44,245 nucleotides of DNA from Candidatus Methylobacter titanis. Its GTDB lineage: Bacteria > Pseudomonadota > Gammaproteobacteria > Methylococcales > Methylomonadaceae. The notes under the pieces are model-generated. The model saw only the letters and a program-made list of their open reading frames with translations, made no database searches and was not told the DNA's origin. The stretch is from positions 1-44,245 of the forward strand of contig JAQSDX010000029.1 of the NCBI GenBank assembly GCA_029946125.1. Reading direction: 5' to 3'. The translations under genes and the position numbers were made by a program. Positions 37,328-44,245 of the stretch are shown in pieces. Each line of letters opens with the position of its first letter. Within the stretch, counting starts at the first letter, position 1.

Positions 37328-37401
37328 CTGATTGTGTCGCACCTTATTAGCTGGGTACCGCTTAATCAACCACCAGCCACCTCTTTTTTTCGTGCCCCAA
37401 A

Positions 37402-38295
37402 TCAACTGACGGCATGGGTATTTTTTAACAAAAGCGGATGCCAATGCGCAATCGCCCAGCTAAGCAACTCAGTGACCGAGGCTTGTTGTAGCTCAATCGG
37501 CGGATTCTGCTTTAATAAGACCAGCAACTTAAAGATGACCCCATGAGGCGCTGTTAAATCGACGGCCGTCGCCTGCGTCTGCTTACTGAGTTTATAGCCT
37601 TGTTCGTCAACAATAATCGGGACATGCATATAGCCCGGAGTAGTAAACCCCAACAGCTGCTGCAGATAAATTTGTTTAGGCGTTGCATCCAGTAAATCAA
37701 AGCCGCGAACGATATGGTTCACGTGTTGCAAGTTATCATCAATGACCACGGCAAATTGATAAGCAATAACCCGGTCTTTGCGTTGCACGATAAAATCGCC
37801 ATCTTGCCCGGCGATATTGTGGAAAATCAGGCCTTGCAGCTCATCCCGAAAGGCAATAATGCGGTTATCGGTTTTAATGCGCAATGCATAAGGGCAATCA
37901 GGCGGGGTTTGCCGGTTTCGGCAAATGCCGGGGTAAATATCGGGCGGCGCTTGCTTTCTAGCGCTGGCTGTCAGTTTTTTTCTGCTGCAGGTGCAAGGAT
38001 AGATAAGCCGGTTTCTTTGTAAGTCGCTGATAATGTCGTTATAAACGTCGATATGTCGGCTTTGGCAATAAACCTCGCCATCCCAGTGCAAGCCAAAGCT
38101 CTCCAGGGTTTTTAAGATAGTATCGGCGGAGCCTTTTATGTTTCTGAGGGTGTCAAGGTCATCAATGCGCAGTAGCCAGCGGCCTTGTTGTGAGCGGGCT
38201 TGAAGAAAGCCGGCCAGAGCCGTGTACAGGGAACCGAGGTGCAAAGGGCCGGTGGGCGAAGGTGCAAACCGGCCGATAGTGAGTTGTTTATCCAG
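37402..38295 (-). CDS. gluQ: Glutamyl-Q tRNA(Asp) synthetase
   Basis: A truncated GluRS paralogue that attaches glutamate to queuosine-34 of tRNA(Asp); about 297 residues. Class I motifs: IGRFAPSPTGPLHLGSL (HIGH version), the zinc site CTCSRKK with YPGIC, QFAVVIDDNLQHVNHIVRG and KLSKQ (KMSKS version). The essential N-terminal IGRFAPSPTG lies upstream of the first TTG in the frame. Between an in-frame TGA and that motif the only usual-type start is CTG at 38295, 2 bp after the dksA stop. It would give MDKQLTIGRF, matching family length. dksA-gluQ is the usual order in gammaproteobacteria, so translational coupling is likely. Confidence 0.9.
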   Translation of the reverse strand: MDKQLTIGRFAPSPTGPLHLGSLYTALAGFLQARSQQGRWLLRIDDLDTLRNIKGSADTILKTLESFGLHWDGEVYCQSRHIDVYNDIISDLQRNRLIYPCTCSRKKLTASARKQAPPDIYPGICRNRQTPPDCPYALRIKTDNRIIAFRDELQGLIFHNIAGQDGDFIVQRKDRVIAYQFAVVIDDNLQHVNHIVRGFDLLDATPKQIYLQQLLGFTTPGYMHVPIIVDEQGYKLSKQTQATAVDLTAPHGVIFKLLVLLKQNPPIELQQASVTELLSWAIAHWHPLLLKNTHAVS

Positions 38296-38297
38296 AG

Positions 38298-38732
38298 TTA
38301 ACCCATTTGTTTTTCACGAATTTCATCGAGTGTTTTGCAGTCGATACACAGACTGGCAGTGGGTCTGGCTTCCAAACGGCGTACGCCAATTTCAATGCCG
38401 CAAGACTCACAAAAACCATAATCCCCAGCTTCAATTTCTTTAAGGGATTCATCAATTTTCTTGATCAATCGACGTTCACGATCACGGGTTCTTAATTCCA
38501 GACTGAATTCAGATTCCTGAGACGCTCGGTCATTAGGATCAGGAAAATTAGAGGCATCATCCTGCATGTGGTGCACAGTGCGATCCACTTCGTGCATTAA
38601 TTCGCCTTTCCAGTTTCTAAGAATGTTCTCAAAATGTTGTAATTGAGCACTATTCATATACTCTTCGCCTTCTTTTGCTTGATAAGGCTTAAAACTGAAA
38701 GGTGAGTCGCCAGTTTTAGTACTATCGGTCAT
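38298..38732 (-). CDS. dksA: RNA polymerase-binding transcription factor DksA
   Basis: A secondary-channel regulator of 144 residues that works with ppGpp in the stringent response. It has a coiled coil carrying the tip motif [14 protein letters not shown], then a four-cysteine zinc finger ([10 protein letters not shown] and CIDCKTLDE). Length and motifs are those of canonical DksA. TAGGAG ribosome site 7 nt before the ATG. First gene of dksA-gluQ. Confidence 0.97.
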   Translation of the reverse strand: MTDSTKTGDSPFSFKPYQAKEGEEYMNSAQLQHFENILRNWKGELMHEVDRTVHHMQDDASNFPDPNDRASQESEFSLELRTRDRERRLIKKIDESLKEIEAGDYGFCESCGIEIGVRRLEARPTASLCIDCKTLDEIREKQMG

Positions 38733-38770
38733 CCATTAACTCCTAAGACAAGATTAATTAAAACCGCGCA

Positions 38771-38799
38771 TTTTTAGCAGAATAGCAACCGGATAGCAA
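38771..38799 (-). promoter_or_regulatory. Candidate sigma-70 promoter of dksA
   Basis: On the minus strand TTGCTA (38799-38794) and TAAAAA (38776-38771) are spaced by 17 nt, about 38 nt upstream of the dksA ATG. The -35 is good, the -10 is imperfect. Confidence 0.35.
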
Positions 38800-38844
38800 G
38801 GTTTATTGGTATGATTCTATGCTTTTGTGATAAGTGGCAAAATT

Positions 38845-40011
38845 ATGAACGTACGACTGGCAAAGCGAGCACAGGAAATCTCGCCCTTCTATGTGATGGA
38901 GTTACTGCGACGCGCAAAACAGCTGGAGGCGCAGGGTAAAGACATCATTCACATGGAAATCGGCGAACCCGATTTTACAACGCCTCCGGCCATTATGGAG
39001 GCTGGCATTCGACAGCTTAAAACCGGCGAAGTGAAATATACCCCGGCTGCCGGTTTGCCTGAACTGCGTGAAAAAATAGCCGAGTTTTATCGGCAGCACT
39101 ATGCGGTGACTGTGGACAAGAAGCGTATTTTTGTCACGCCAGGCGCCTCTGGGGCATTTTTATTGGCTTTGGGAGTTACGCTTAACCCAGAGGAAGAACT
39201 GCTTATGGCTGATCCCTGTTATCCCTGTAACAGCAACTTTATCCGGCTGTTTGACGGCAAAGCCAGAACCCTTCCAGTCGATGCCGCCAGCCGCTACCAA
39301 CTGACCGCCGCGCAGATCAAACAGCATTGGACTAAAAACACCAAAGGCGTATTGATTGCATCGCCATCGAATCCTACCGGAACCCTTATCGCTGCGGAGC
39401 AATTAAAGCAGGCGGTTCACACCGTGAATGCATTAGGCGGCTGCTTTTATTCCGACGAGATTTATCATGGACTGGTTTATGACGATAAGGCGACCACGGC
39501 ACTGGAATTTAGTGACAATGTGTTTGTCATCAACAGTTTTTCCAAATATTTCGGCATGACTGGCTGGCGGGTCGGCTGGTTGATCGTGCCGGAGGCGTTT
39601 ATCGATGCCACCGAGAAGCTGGCGCAAAATATATTTATCGCCACGGCTACCCATTCGCAATATGCCGCATTAGCCGCATTTGACCCGCATACCCTGGCTG
39701 AGCTTGAGCATAGACGCGCCGAGTTTGAACGGCGGCGTGATTTTCTTTATGACGCCTTATTGAATCTGGGCTTTGAAATACCGATTAAACCGGACGGCGC
39801 GTTTTATATTTATGCCAACTGTTCAAAGTTTACCGACGACAGCTTTCAATTCGCGCTGGATTTACTGGAAGCCGAAGGCGTTGCCGTAACGCCCGGAAAG
39901 GATTTTGGCATAAATGAGGCCAATCACTACCTCCGCTTTGCTTATACCACGTCCATAGATAGAATGGCTGTCGCCATGCAACGCTTAGATCGCTTTATTA
40001 ACAAAGGATAG
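38845..40011 (+). CDS. Class I/II pyridoxal phosphate-dependent aminotransferase
   Basis: A fold-type I aminotransferase of 388 residues, I-beta/AspC-like branch. It has EIGEPDFTTPP, YTPAAGLPELREKIA, the PLP-phosphate loop GASGAFLLAL, PSNPTGT, YSDEIYHGLVY, the Schiff-base lysine in NSFSKYFGMTGWRVGW, and the C-terminal substrate Arg in HYLRFAYT. The amino-acid substrate cannot be fixed. The ATG at 38845 (MNVRLAKRA) is preferred to an in-frame GTG at 38827. The rhodanese gene starts 2 bp after its stop. Confidence 0.93.
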   Translation: MNVRLAKRAQEISPFYVMELLRRAKQLEAQGKDIIHMEIGEPDFTTPPAIMEAGIRQLKTGEVKYTPAAGLPELREKIAEFYRQHYAVTVDKKRIFVTPGASGAFLLALGVTLNPEEELLMADPCYPCNSNFIRLFDGKARTLPVDAASRYQLTAAQIKQHWTKNTKGVLIASPSNPTGTLIAAEQLKQAVHTVNALGGCFYSDEIYHGLVYDDKATTALEFSDNVFVINSFSKYFGMTGWRVGWLIVPEAFIDATEKLAQNIFIATATHSQYAALAAFDPHTLAELEHRRAEFERRRDFLYDALLNLGFEIPIKPDGAFYIYANCSKFTDDSFQFALDLLEAEGVAVTPGKDFGINEANHYLRFAYTTSIDRMAVAMQRLDRFINKG

Positions 40012-40013
40012 CC

Positions 40014-40337
40014 ATGACCGTAACACAACTATCAGCATCCGCATTAAAAACCAGAATTGAACATGAACCGCATTTATTTTTGTTGGATGTGCGGGAACCC
40101 CATGAGTTTGCATTCGCCCGCATAGAAAACAGCGTGCTAATTCCGCTGAATCAAATCCCGCAAAGACTGGGTGAGCTGAACCCGCAACAGGAAATCGTAG
40201 TGATTTGCCATCATGGTGTGCGTAGTTCGCAAGCCTGCATGTATCTGGCTAACTCAGGCTTTAAACAGCTGGTCAATTTAACCGGAGGCATTGATGCCTG
40301 GTCTTGTGATTGCGATAATTCGGTGCCGCGATATTAA
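40014..40337 (+). CDS. Single-domain rhodanese (GlpE/PspE-like sulfurtransferase)
   Basis: A protein of 107 residues with the rhodanese signature LLDVREPHEFAFARI and the active-site loop CHHGVRSSQA with the persulfide Cys; GGIDAWS ends the domain. No signal peptide, so cytosolic. It transfers sulfane sulfur to an unknown acceptor. Probably co-transcribed with the aminotransferase, followed by a strong hairpin. Confidence 0.92.
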   Translation: MTVTQLSASALKTRIEHEPHLFLLDVREPHEFAFARIENSVLIPLNQIPQRLGELNPQQEIVVICHHGVRSSQACMYLANSGFKQLVNLTGGIDAWSCDCDNSVPRY

Positions 40338-40345
40338 CAATGGCT

Positions 40346-40376
40346 GCGCATCAGGCGGTAAAAACGCCTGATGCGC
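40346..40376. terminator. Terminator hairpin between convergent genes
   Basis: A perfect 12-bp stem (40346-40357 with 40365-40376) and a 7-nt loop lie 9 bp after the rhodanese stop and 9 bp before the stop of the small minus-strand gene. The T-tract is short on either side, but position and stem strength fit a shared bidirectional terminator. Confidence 0.65.
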
Positions 40377-40384
40377 TTAAACGC

Positions 40385-40519
40385 TTATTTAAAGCCGTCT
40401 TGTTTAAATTTTTCCAGCCGCTTCTTAAAACCTTTCCGGTCAAACAGGTAGTATAAAAACACCAGTAAAAATGGCCAAAGCATATAGCCCAGCAGTTTAA
40501 ATACAGTTCCAATTTCCAT
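40385..40519 (-). CDS. Small single-pass membrane protein (44 residues), hypothetical
   Basis: A 44-residue frame starting MEIGTVFKLLGYMLWPF, followed by a hydrophobic helix rich in Leu, Phe and Tyr to about residue 26. A basic tail follows (DRKGFKKRLEKFKQDGFK), giving an N-out or N-in anchored protein with a positive cytosolic end. A GAGGGG ribosome site lies about 7 nt before the ATG, and the strong hairpin follows 9 bp past the stop. It lies upstream-facing between lpxB and the rhodanese gene. Function unknown. Confidence 0.7.
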   Translation of the reverse strand: MEIGTVFKLLGYMLWPFLLVFLYYLFDRKGFKKRLEKFKQDGFK

Positions 40520-40613
40520 CGTTACCCCCTCATTTGGCAATTTATAAATCTACCGGTAAACATTAACAGAAAAGCTCACCCTGTTGCCTGGTTTTTTCGC
40601 CTCCACAATCCGG

Positions 40614-41759
40614 CTAAGTCGACAGCATCTCCAATGCCAGCAGCGCCATGTTTTTGGAACCGCCGCCCTGCCCTAACTGCTGTTTAACCTGACTCAGGTT
40701 TTGGTGCATGTTATCGGCGTAGGCCTGATCGGTCAAAATCCGGGTGATTTCTTCAGACAGGTTTTCGGCTGTCGCTTCCTGCTGAATCAGTTCCTTGACG
40801 ATACTTTTGCCCAGCACGATATTCGGCAGGCCGATAAATGGCGTATTTATCAACCATTTTCCCAGCCAATAGGTTATCGATGACAGCTTGTAGGCAATGA
40901 CCATCGGCACGGTTAACAAGGCAATTTCCAAGGTCGCGGTGCCTGACGTGGTCATCACCGCGTCGCAGCATTGAATCACGTCGTAAGGCTGGTTTTTGAT
41001 GACGCTAACGCTTAACGGCGACTGACGCAGGTAGTCGTCAAGCAAGGCGTCGCTGATCGAATCGGCTTGCGGCAAAATAAACTGACACTCGGGCAGATTG
41101 GCCTGCACTTTTTCTGCTGCGGCCAACATCACCGGCAACAGGCGCTTGATTTCGTTAGCACGACTGCCGGGCAATAAACCCACTATCGGCTTATTTTTAT
41201 CCAGCCCGAAACGGCTCAAATCCTCATCTTTGCTGTACCGGGCGTGGACTTTATCTACCGAAGGATGGCCTACATAGCGTACCGGCACTTTTTCGGCATC
41301 GTAATAAGCGGTCTCAAACGGGAAGATCACCGCCATCATATCGATGACCTTGCCGTAGGCTTTTACCCGACCCGGCCGCCATGCCCAAACTTGGGGACTG
41401 ACATAAAACAATACTTTAATGCCCTGCTGTTTGGCGTAACGCGCCAGCTTGAAATTGAATTCCTTGTAGTCTACGCAAACCAGCAAGTCGGGGCGCTCGG
41501 TCGCTACCAGTTCCTGCATCAACGTTAACGCACGGCGGATTTCGGCATAATGCTTGATGACTTCAACCACGCCGATGACGCTAATATTCGCCGAATCATA
41601 ACGGATATCGATACCCGCCTGAGCCATTTTTGCGCCGCCCATGCCGAGGCCTTTAATGTCCGGCCGCTGTTTTTGCAGCTCCAGAAACATATTGGCGGCG
41701 TGTTGGTCGCCGGATGATTCTCCGGCGCTAAATAGGATAGTTAAGGGTTTAAGGTTCAA
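40614..41759 (-). CDS. lpxB: Lipid-A-disaccharide synthase
   Basis: A GT19 glycosyltransferase of 381 residues that joins UDP-2,3-diacylglucosamine to lipid X in lipid A synthesis; peripheral inner-membrane protein. Motifs: LFSAGESSGDQHAA, VIGVVEVIKHY, LLVCVDYKEFNFKLA, YVSPQVWAWRPGRV, PFETAYYDAEKVPVRYVGHP, LLPGSRANEIKRLLPVM and TTSGTATLEIAL. The only start that keeps the N-terminus is TTG at 41759, set in a tandem repeat (two copies of ACCTTGAACCTT). It lies downstream of a DegT aminotransferase and a Gfo/Idh dehydrogenase on the same strand. Confidence 0.94.
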   Translation of the reverse strand: MNLKPLTILFSAGESSGDQHAANMFLELQKQRPDIKGLGMGGAKMAQAGIDIRYDSANISVIGVVEVIKHYAEIRRALTLMQELVATERPDLLVCVDYKEFNFKLARYAKQQGIKVLFYVSPQVWAWRPGRVKAYGKVIDMMAVIFPFETAYYDAEKVPVRYVGHPSVDKVHARYSKDEDLSRFGLDKNKPIVGLLPGSRANEIKRLLPVMLAAAEKVQANLPECQFILPQADSISDALLDDYLRQSPLSVSVIKNQPYDVIQCCDAVMTTSGTATLEIALLTVPMVIAYKLSSITYWLGKWLINTPFIGLPNIVLGKSIVKELIQQEATAENLSEEITRILTDQAYADNMHQNLSQVKQQLGQGGGSKNMALLALEMLST

Positions 41760-41795
41760 GGTAAAAGGTTCAAGGTGAATTTATCAACAGGAGTG

Positions 41796-41827
41796 CAAGC
41801 TATGCTTGTGCTTACAGGCGAAGCCTG
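41796..41827. repeat. Twin small hairpins between lpxB and the DegT gene
   Basis: Two hairpins in tandem: CAAGC-TAT-GCTTG (41796-41808) and CAGGC-GAA-GCCTG (41815-41827). Such twin stem-loops are typical of dispersed REP-like repeats; they could also attenuate read-through from the DegT gene to lpxB. Confidence 0.5.
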
Positions 41828-41844
41828 CATTCCAGCAGTCTTAA

Positions 41845-42942
41845 CTATGCCGTCAAAACATCCCGAATAACCGCCACGATCTCCCTGATTGAATCACCCT
41901 CAAGGAACGGACAAATCGGCAATGACAGGCAGTTGGCAGCGACAAATTCGGTCACCGGCAAGCTGACGGCTGCATATTCCTGTTTAAACACATTTTGCCG
42001 ATGCAAAGGTACGGGATAATACACGGCGCAGGCGATTTGCTTGTCCTGCAAGGCTTTCATCACTTCATCGCGACGGTCACATAACACTGTGTACTGGTGA
42101 TAAACGTGCTCGCCCAAACCATCTTCAAACGGCGTGGTCAGCGGCAAATCGATCAGCAATTCCGAATAATAATGCGCGGCACGTCGGCGGTCTTTATTGT
42201 ATTGGTCGATACGCTTCAACTTGGCCCGTAATACCACCGCCTGCATGTCATCAAGACGACTGTTATAGCCGATCACATCATGGTAATAACGGACATCCGA
42301 ACCATGATTGTGCAACATTTTAAGTTTTGCCGCCGTCTCGTCGGAATTGGTGACGACCAGACCGCCATCGCCGAACGCGCCCAGATTCTTGCTTGGAAAA
42401 AAACTATAGCCGGCGGAATCACCGATAGCACCGGTTTGTTTACCGTTGATGCTCGCGCCAAACGACTGGCAGCAATCTTCAATGAGTTTTAGTTTATGCT
42501 GGTCGCATAACTGCTTAATAGCGGTCATGTCGGCCGGTTGACCGAATAAATGCACCGGCATGACGGCTTTGGTTTTTGGGGTGATCGCTTTGGCTATGGC
42601 TTCCGGCGAAATATTAAACGTCTTGGGATCTATATCGACGAAAACCGGAATCGCACCGACATATTTAATCGCTTCCGCCGTCGCAATAAAGGTGAACGCG
42701 GTGGTAATCACCTCATCGCCCGCGCCGATGCCTTCAGCAATCAAGGCCAAATGCAGCGCATCAGTTCCCGAAGCCACGGCAATGGCGTGTTTTACCCCCA
42801 AATAATCGGCCGCTTCTTGTTCAAAAGCCTGCACATTAGGGCCTAATATAAACGAACAATTTTCGATTGTTTCAGCCAGTCCACGCTCAATTTCATCTTT
42901 AATTTCAACGTATTGAGCCTTCAGGTTTACCATGGGTATCAT
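41845..42942 (-). CDS. DegT/DnrJ/EryC1 sugar aminotransferase (GnnB/WbpE-like)
   Basis: A PLP sugar aminotransferase of about 365 residues. It has MVNLKAQYVEIKDEI, FILGPNVQAFE, ASGTDALHLALIAEGIGAGDEVIT, VFVDIDPKTFNI, VHLFGQPADM, EDCCQSFGAS, the PLP lysine in SFFPSKNLGAFGDGG, GYNSRLDDMQAVVLRAKL and YYPVPLHRQ. It transfers an amino group from glutamate to a 3-keto nucleotide sugar. Next to a Gfo/Idh dehydrogenase and lpxB, the best reading is GnnB, making UDP-GlcNAc3N for amide-linked lipid A acyl chains. A WbpE-like role in O-antigen sugars is the alternative. The ATG at 42942 fits the family N-terminus better than 43011. Confidence 0.88.
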   Translation of the reverse strand: MIPMVNLKAQYVEIKDEIERGLAETIENCSFILGPNVQAFEQEAADYLGVKHAIAVASGTDALHLALIAEGIGAGDEVITTAFTFIATAEAIKYVGAIPVFVDIDPKTFNISPEAIAKAITPKTKAVMPVHLFGQPADMTAIKQLCDQHKLKLIEDCCQSFGASINGKQTGAIGDSAGYSFFPSKNLGAFGDGGLVVTNSDETAAKLKMLHNHGSDVRYYHDVIGYNSRLDDMQAVVLRAKLKRIDQYNKDRRRAAHYYSELLIDLPLTTPFEDGLGEHVYHQYTVLCDRRDEVMKALQDKQIACAVYYPVPLHRQNVFKQEYAAVSLPVTEFVAANCLSLPICPFLEGDSIREIVAVIRDVLTA

Positions 42943-43039
42943 GTTGTTATTGCCTATTGTTGAGTTGAATGATGTAGATCGGATTAGCGGCTTTATCGCG
43001 TAACCCGACATACCAATGCCGCACCCGGTATTTACCCGG

Positions 43040-43975
43040 TTATTTATCGCCCAATAACCGGGTAATTTGTATCGCCGTTTCCAGTGCCCGCCTTCCCGCT
43101 ACACCGGAAACCAGCGGGTTATCACCGGTATGAATACAGTTGACGAAATGCTTGATTTCTTCCAGCAGCGCATCGCCGCTTTCAAAAACGGATTCTTCGG
43201 TTTCTATTTCCGGAATGCCGGGAAACATTTCCTTTTTGCCGGTGCGATGTTTGGTCAAGATCCGGTTCTGGAAATCCACAGAGACGTAGGAGCACGGCCT
43301 GAACATGCGCATTTTGCGCTCCATCTTCATGCTGATCCGGCTGGCCGTCACATTAGCCACACAACCGTTTTTAAATTTCAACCGGGCATTGGCAATATCG
43401 GTGCCTTGCGTTAACACTGCAGTACCGCTGGCGTCGATACGTTCCACCTCGGAATCGACCAGAGCTAAAATAATATCGATGTCATGGATCATTAAATCCA
43501 GGACGACGCTGACATCATTGGCGCGAGGATTAAACGGCGACAACCGGTGCGATTCAATAAACAGCGGTTTTTCTTCTTGGTCCAGACCCAATATCGCCGG
43601 GTTAAAGCGTTCCAGATGCCCGACCTGCAAAATCAGCTTCTTTTCCCTGGCGATAGCGATCAACTCATCGGCCTCTGCAACCGTTACGGTAATCGGCTTT
43701 TCAACCAACACATGAGCACCGGCATTGAGAAAATCCATGGATACCTTATGATGCAAGGTCGTTGGCACCACAATACTCACTGCATCGACTTCGCCTAACA
43801 AGGATTGATAGTCTGTCAGCGCTATGGCGCCGTGTTTTTCAGCGACGTCTTTAGCCGCCGCCTCATTAATATCGACAACGGCAACCAGTTCGCAGTCAGG
43901 CAATGACGCATATTTTTCAGCGTGGAACTTGCCCAAATAACCGGTACCGATAACAGCGCATTTTAATTTTTTCAT
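43040..43975 (-). CDS. Gfo/Idh/MocA nucleotide-sugar dehydrogenase (GnnA/WbpB-like)
   Basis: An NAD(P)-dependent oxidoreductase of 311 residues. It has a Rossmann N-terminus AVIGTGYLGKFHAEKYASLP, VVPTTLHHKV, VLVEKPITVTVAEAD (catalytic Lys in EKP), GHLERFNPA, and the C-domain block VVLDLMIHDIDIILAL (active-site His). It would oxidise the C3 hydroxyl of a UDP-GlcNAc-type sugar to the 3-keto form used by the adjacent aminotransferase. The gap to that gene is about 97 bp. The upstream side (43976 to the window end) contains no recognised lpx gene. Confidence 0.87.
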   Translation of the reverse strand: MKKLKCAVIGTGYLGKFHAEKYASLPDCELVAVVDINEAAAKDVAEKHGAIALTDYQSLLGEVDAVSIVVPTTLHHKVSMDFLNAGAHVLVEKPITVTVAEADELIAIAREKKLILQVGHLERFNPAILGLDQEEKPLFIESHRLSPFNPRANDVSVVLDLMIHDIDIILALVDSEVERIDASGTAVLTQGTDIANARLKFKNGCVANVTASRISMKMERKMRMFRPCSYVSVDFQNRILTKHRTGKKEMFPGIPEIETEESVFESGDALLEEIKHFVNCIHTGDNPLVSGVAGRRALETAIQITRLLGDK

Positions 43976-44052
43976 CTGATTATTTTACATCCTGTTTACT
44001 TGCGCCCCAGCAGCAGGAGCGAACTGACTTGTCGCTATTGTAAACTATCACT

Positions 44053-44235
44053 ATGTATTCAGAAAATTTTGTCCCCGGCAAATCACCCAGACTGTTTTTT
44101 GATGTTCTGATGAAATCAACATTCGCTAAGTGCTCTCCTCGTCTATTAAAATCAACAGGCATTATCTATCTGATGTTACGCACCCACCCTTCAAAAAGCG
44201 TATTATTTCGGGATGGAAGGGGATATAAGCCATGA
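44053..44235 (+). CDS. Possible small hypothetical protein, unrecognised
   Basis: A 60-residue frame beginning MYSENFVPGKSPRLFFDVL and ending DGRGYKP. No ribosome site is visible before its ATG, and I recognise no family. It is the only content seen between the Gfo/Idh gene and the window end. It may be spurious, or a fragment of a gene or element continuing beyond the window. Confidence 0.25.
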   Translation: MYSENFVPGKSPRLFFDVLMKSTFAKCSPRLLKSTGIIYLMLRTHPSKSVLFRDGRGYKP

Positions 44236-44245
44236 CCAGATGACG

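Noticed and set aside
37265-37546. Plus-strand frame after the orphan AGGAGGT site
   Set aside because: The start is 22 nt or more from the ribosome site, the frame runs antisense into gluQ, and its composition looks random.

Overview
The window looks like chromosomal DNA of a gammaproteobacterium. Gene content and style fit a methanotroph of the Methylococcales: an N-type F-ATPase operon, an exosortase-associated protein, ffs-dnaX-ybaB-recR and dksA-gluQ in gammaproteobacterial order, and many palindromic intergenic repeats. The taxon is an inference from gene content, because no marker such as 16S rRNA or methane monooxygenase is present.

Layout: (a) 0.2-2.4 kb (+), a DUF2817 metallopeptidase-like protein overlapping a GNAT/C39-peptidase fusion. 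(b) 2.6-5.7 kb (+), housekeeping genes: SRP RNA, dnaX, ybaB, recR and a HIT hydrolase. (c) 5.9-7.7 kb (-), a coupled ExeA-like AAA ATPase and OmpA-like protein, then about 830 bp of non-coding DNA holding an IS200/IS605-like end. A second copy of that end lies at 0.15-0.2 kb in opposite orientation. (d) 8.5-12 kb (-), a TIGR04073-type exosortase-associated protein, tex, a palindrome, and a truncated second copy of the tex 5' end. (e) 12.2-16.3 kb (-), a coupled UvrD-like helicase with ankyrin repeats plus a pRiA4b ORF-3 family protein. (f) 16.4-19.2 kb (-), an exo-1,3-glucanase-like GH5 enzyme and an SbmA/YddA-type ABC transporter whose nucleotide-binding domain is degenerate. (g) 19.4-26.0 kb (-), a complete N-ATPase operon atpDCQRBEFAG. 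(h) 26.1-31.6 kb (-), an IS3-family remnant, then a signalling cluster: a REC-GGDEF-EAL protein, a PAS/PAS hybrid histidine kinase and a broken KaiC-like gene. (i) 31.7-37 kb, a fusion of an AI-2E-type permease to a P2-type cation ATPase (-) and a membrane diguanylate cyclase (+). (j) 37.4-44.2 kb, gluQ-dksA (-), an aminotransferase and rhodanese (+), a 44-residue membrane protein (-), and lpxB with a DegT aminotransferase and a Gfo/Idh dehydrogenase (-). This last trio has the GnnA/GnnB/LpxB composition expected for lipid A with a 2,3-diamino sugar.

The most plausible under-described systems are: the translationally coupled helicase-ankyrin/PF07929 pair; the ExeA-like/OmpA-like pair; the permease-P-ATPase fusion; the ABC transporter with a non-canonical ATPase site next to a GH5 enzyme; and the structured repeat shared by 0.15 and 7.8 kb. 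Several genes appear to use non-ATG starts (gluQ CTG, lpxB TTG, the GNAT/C39 gene TTG), and the KaiC-like gene and the tex copy are broken. No tRNA, rRNA, CRISPR array or intact transposase gene was found.
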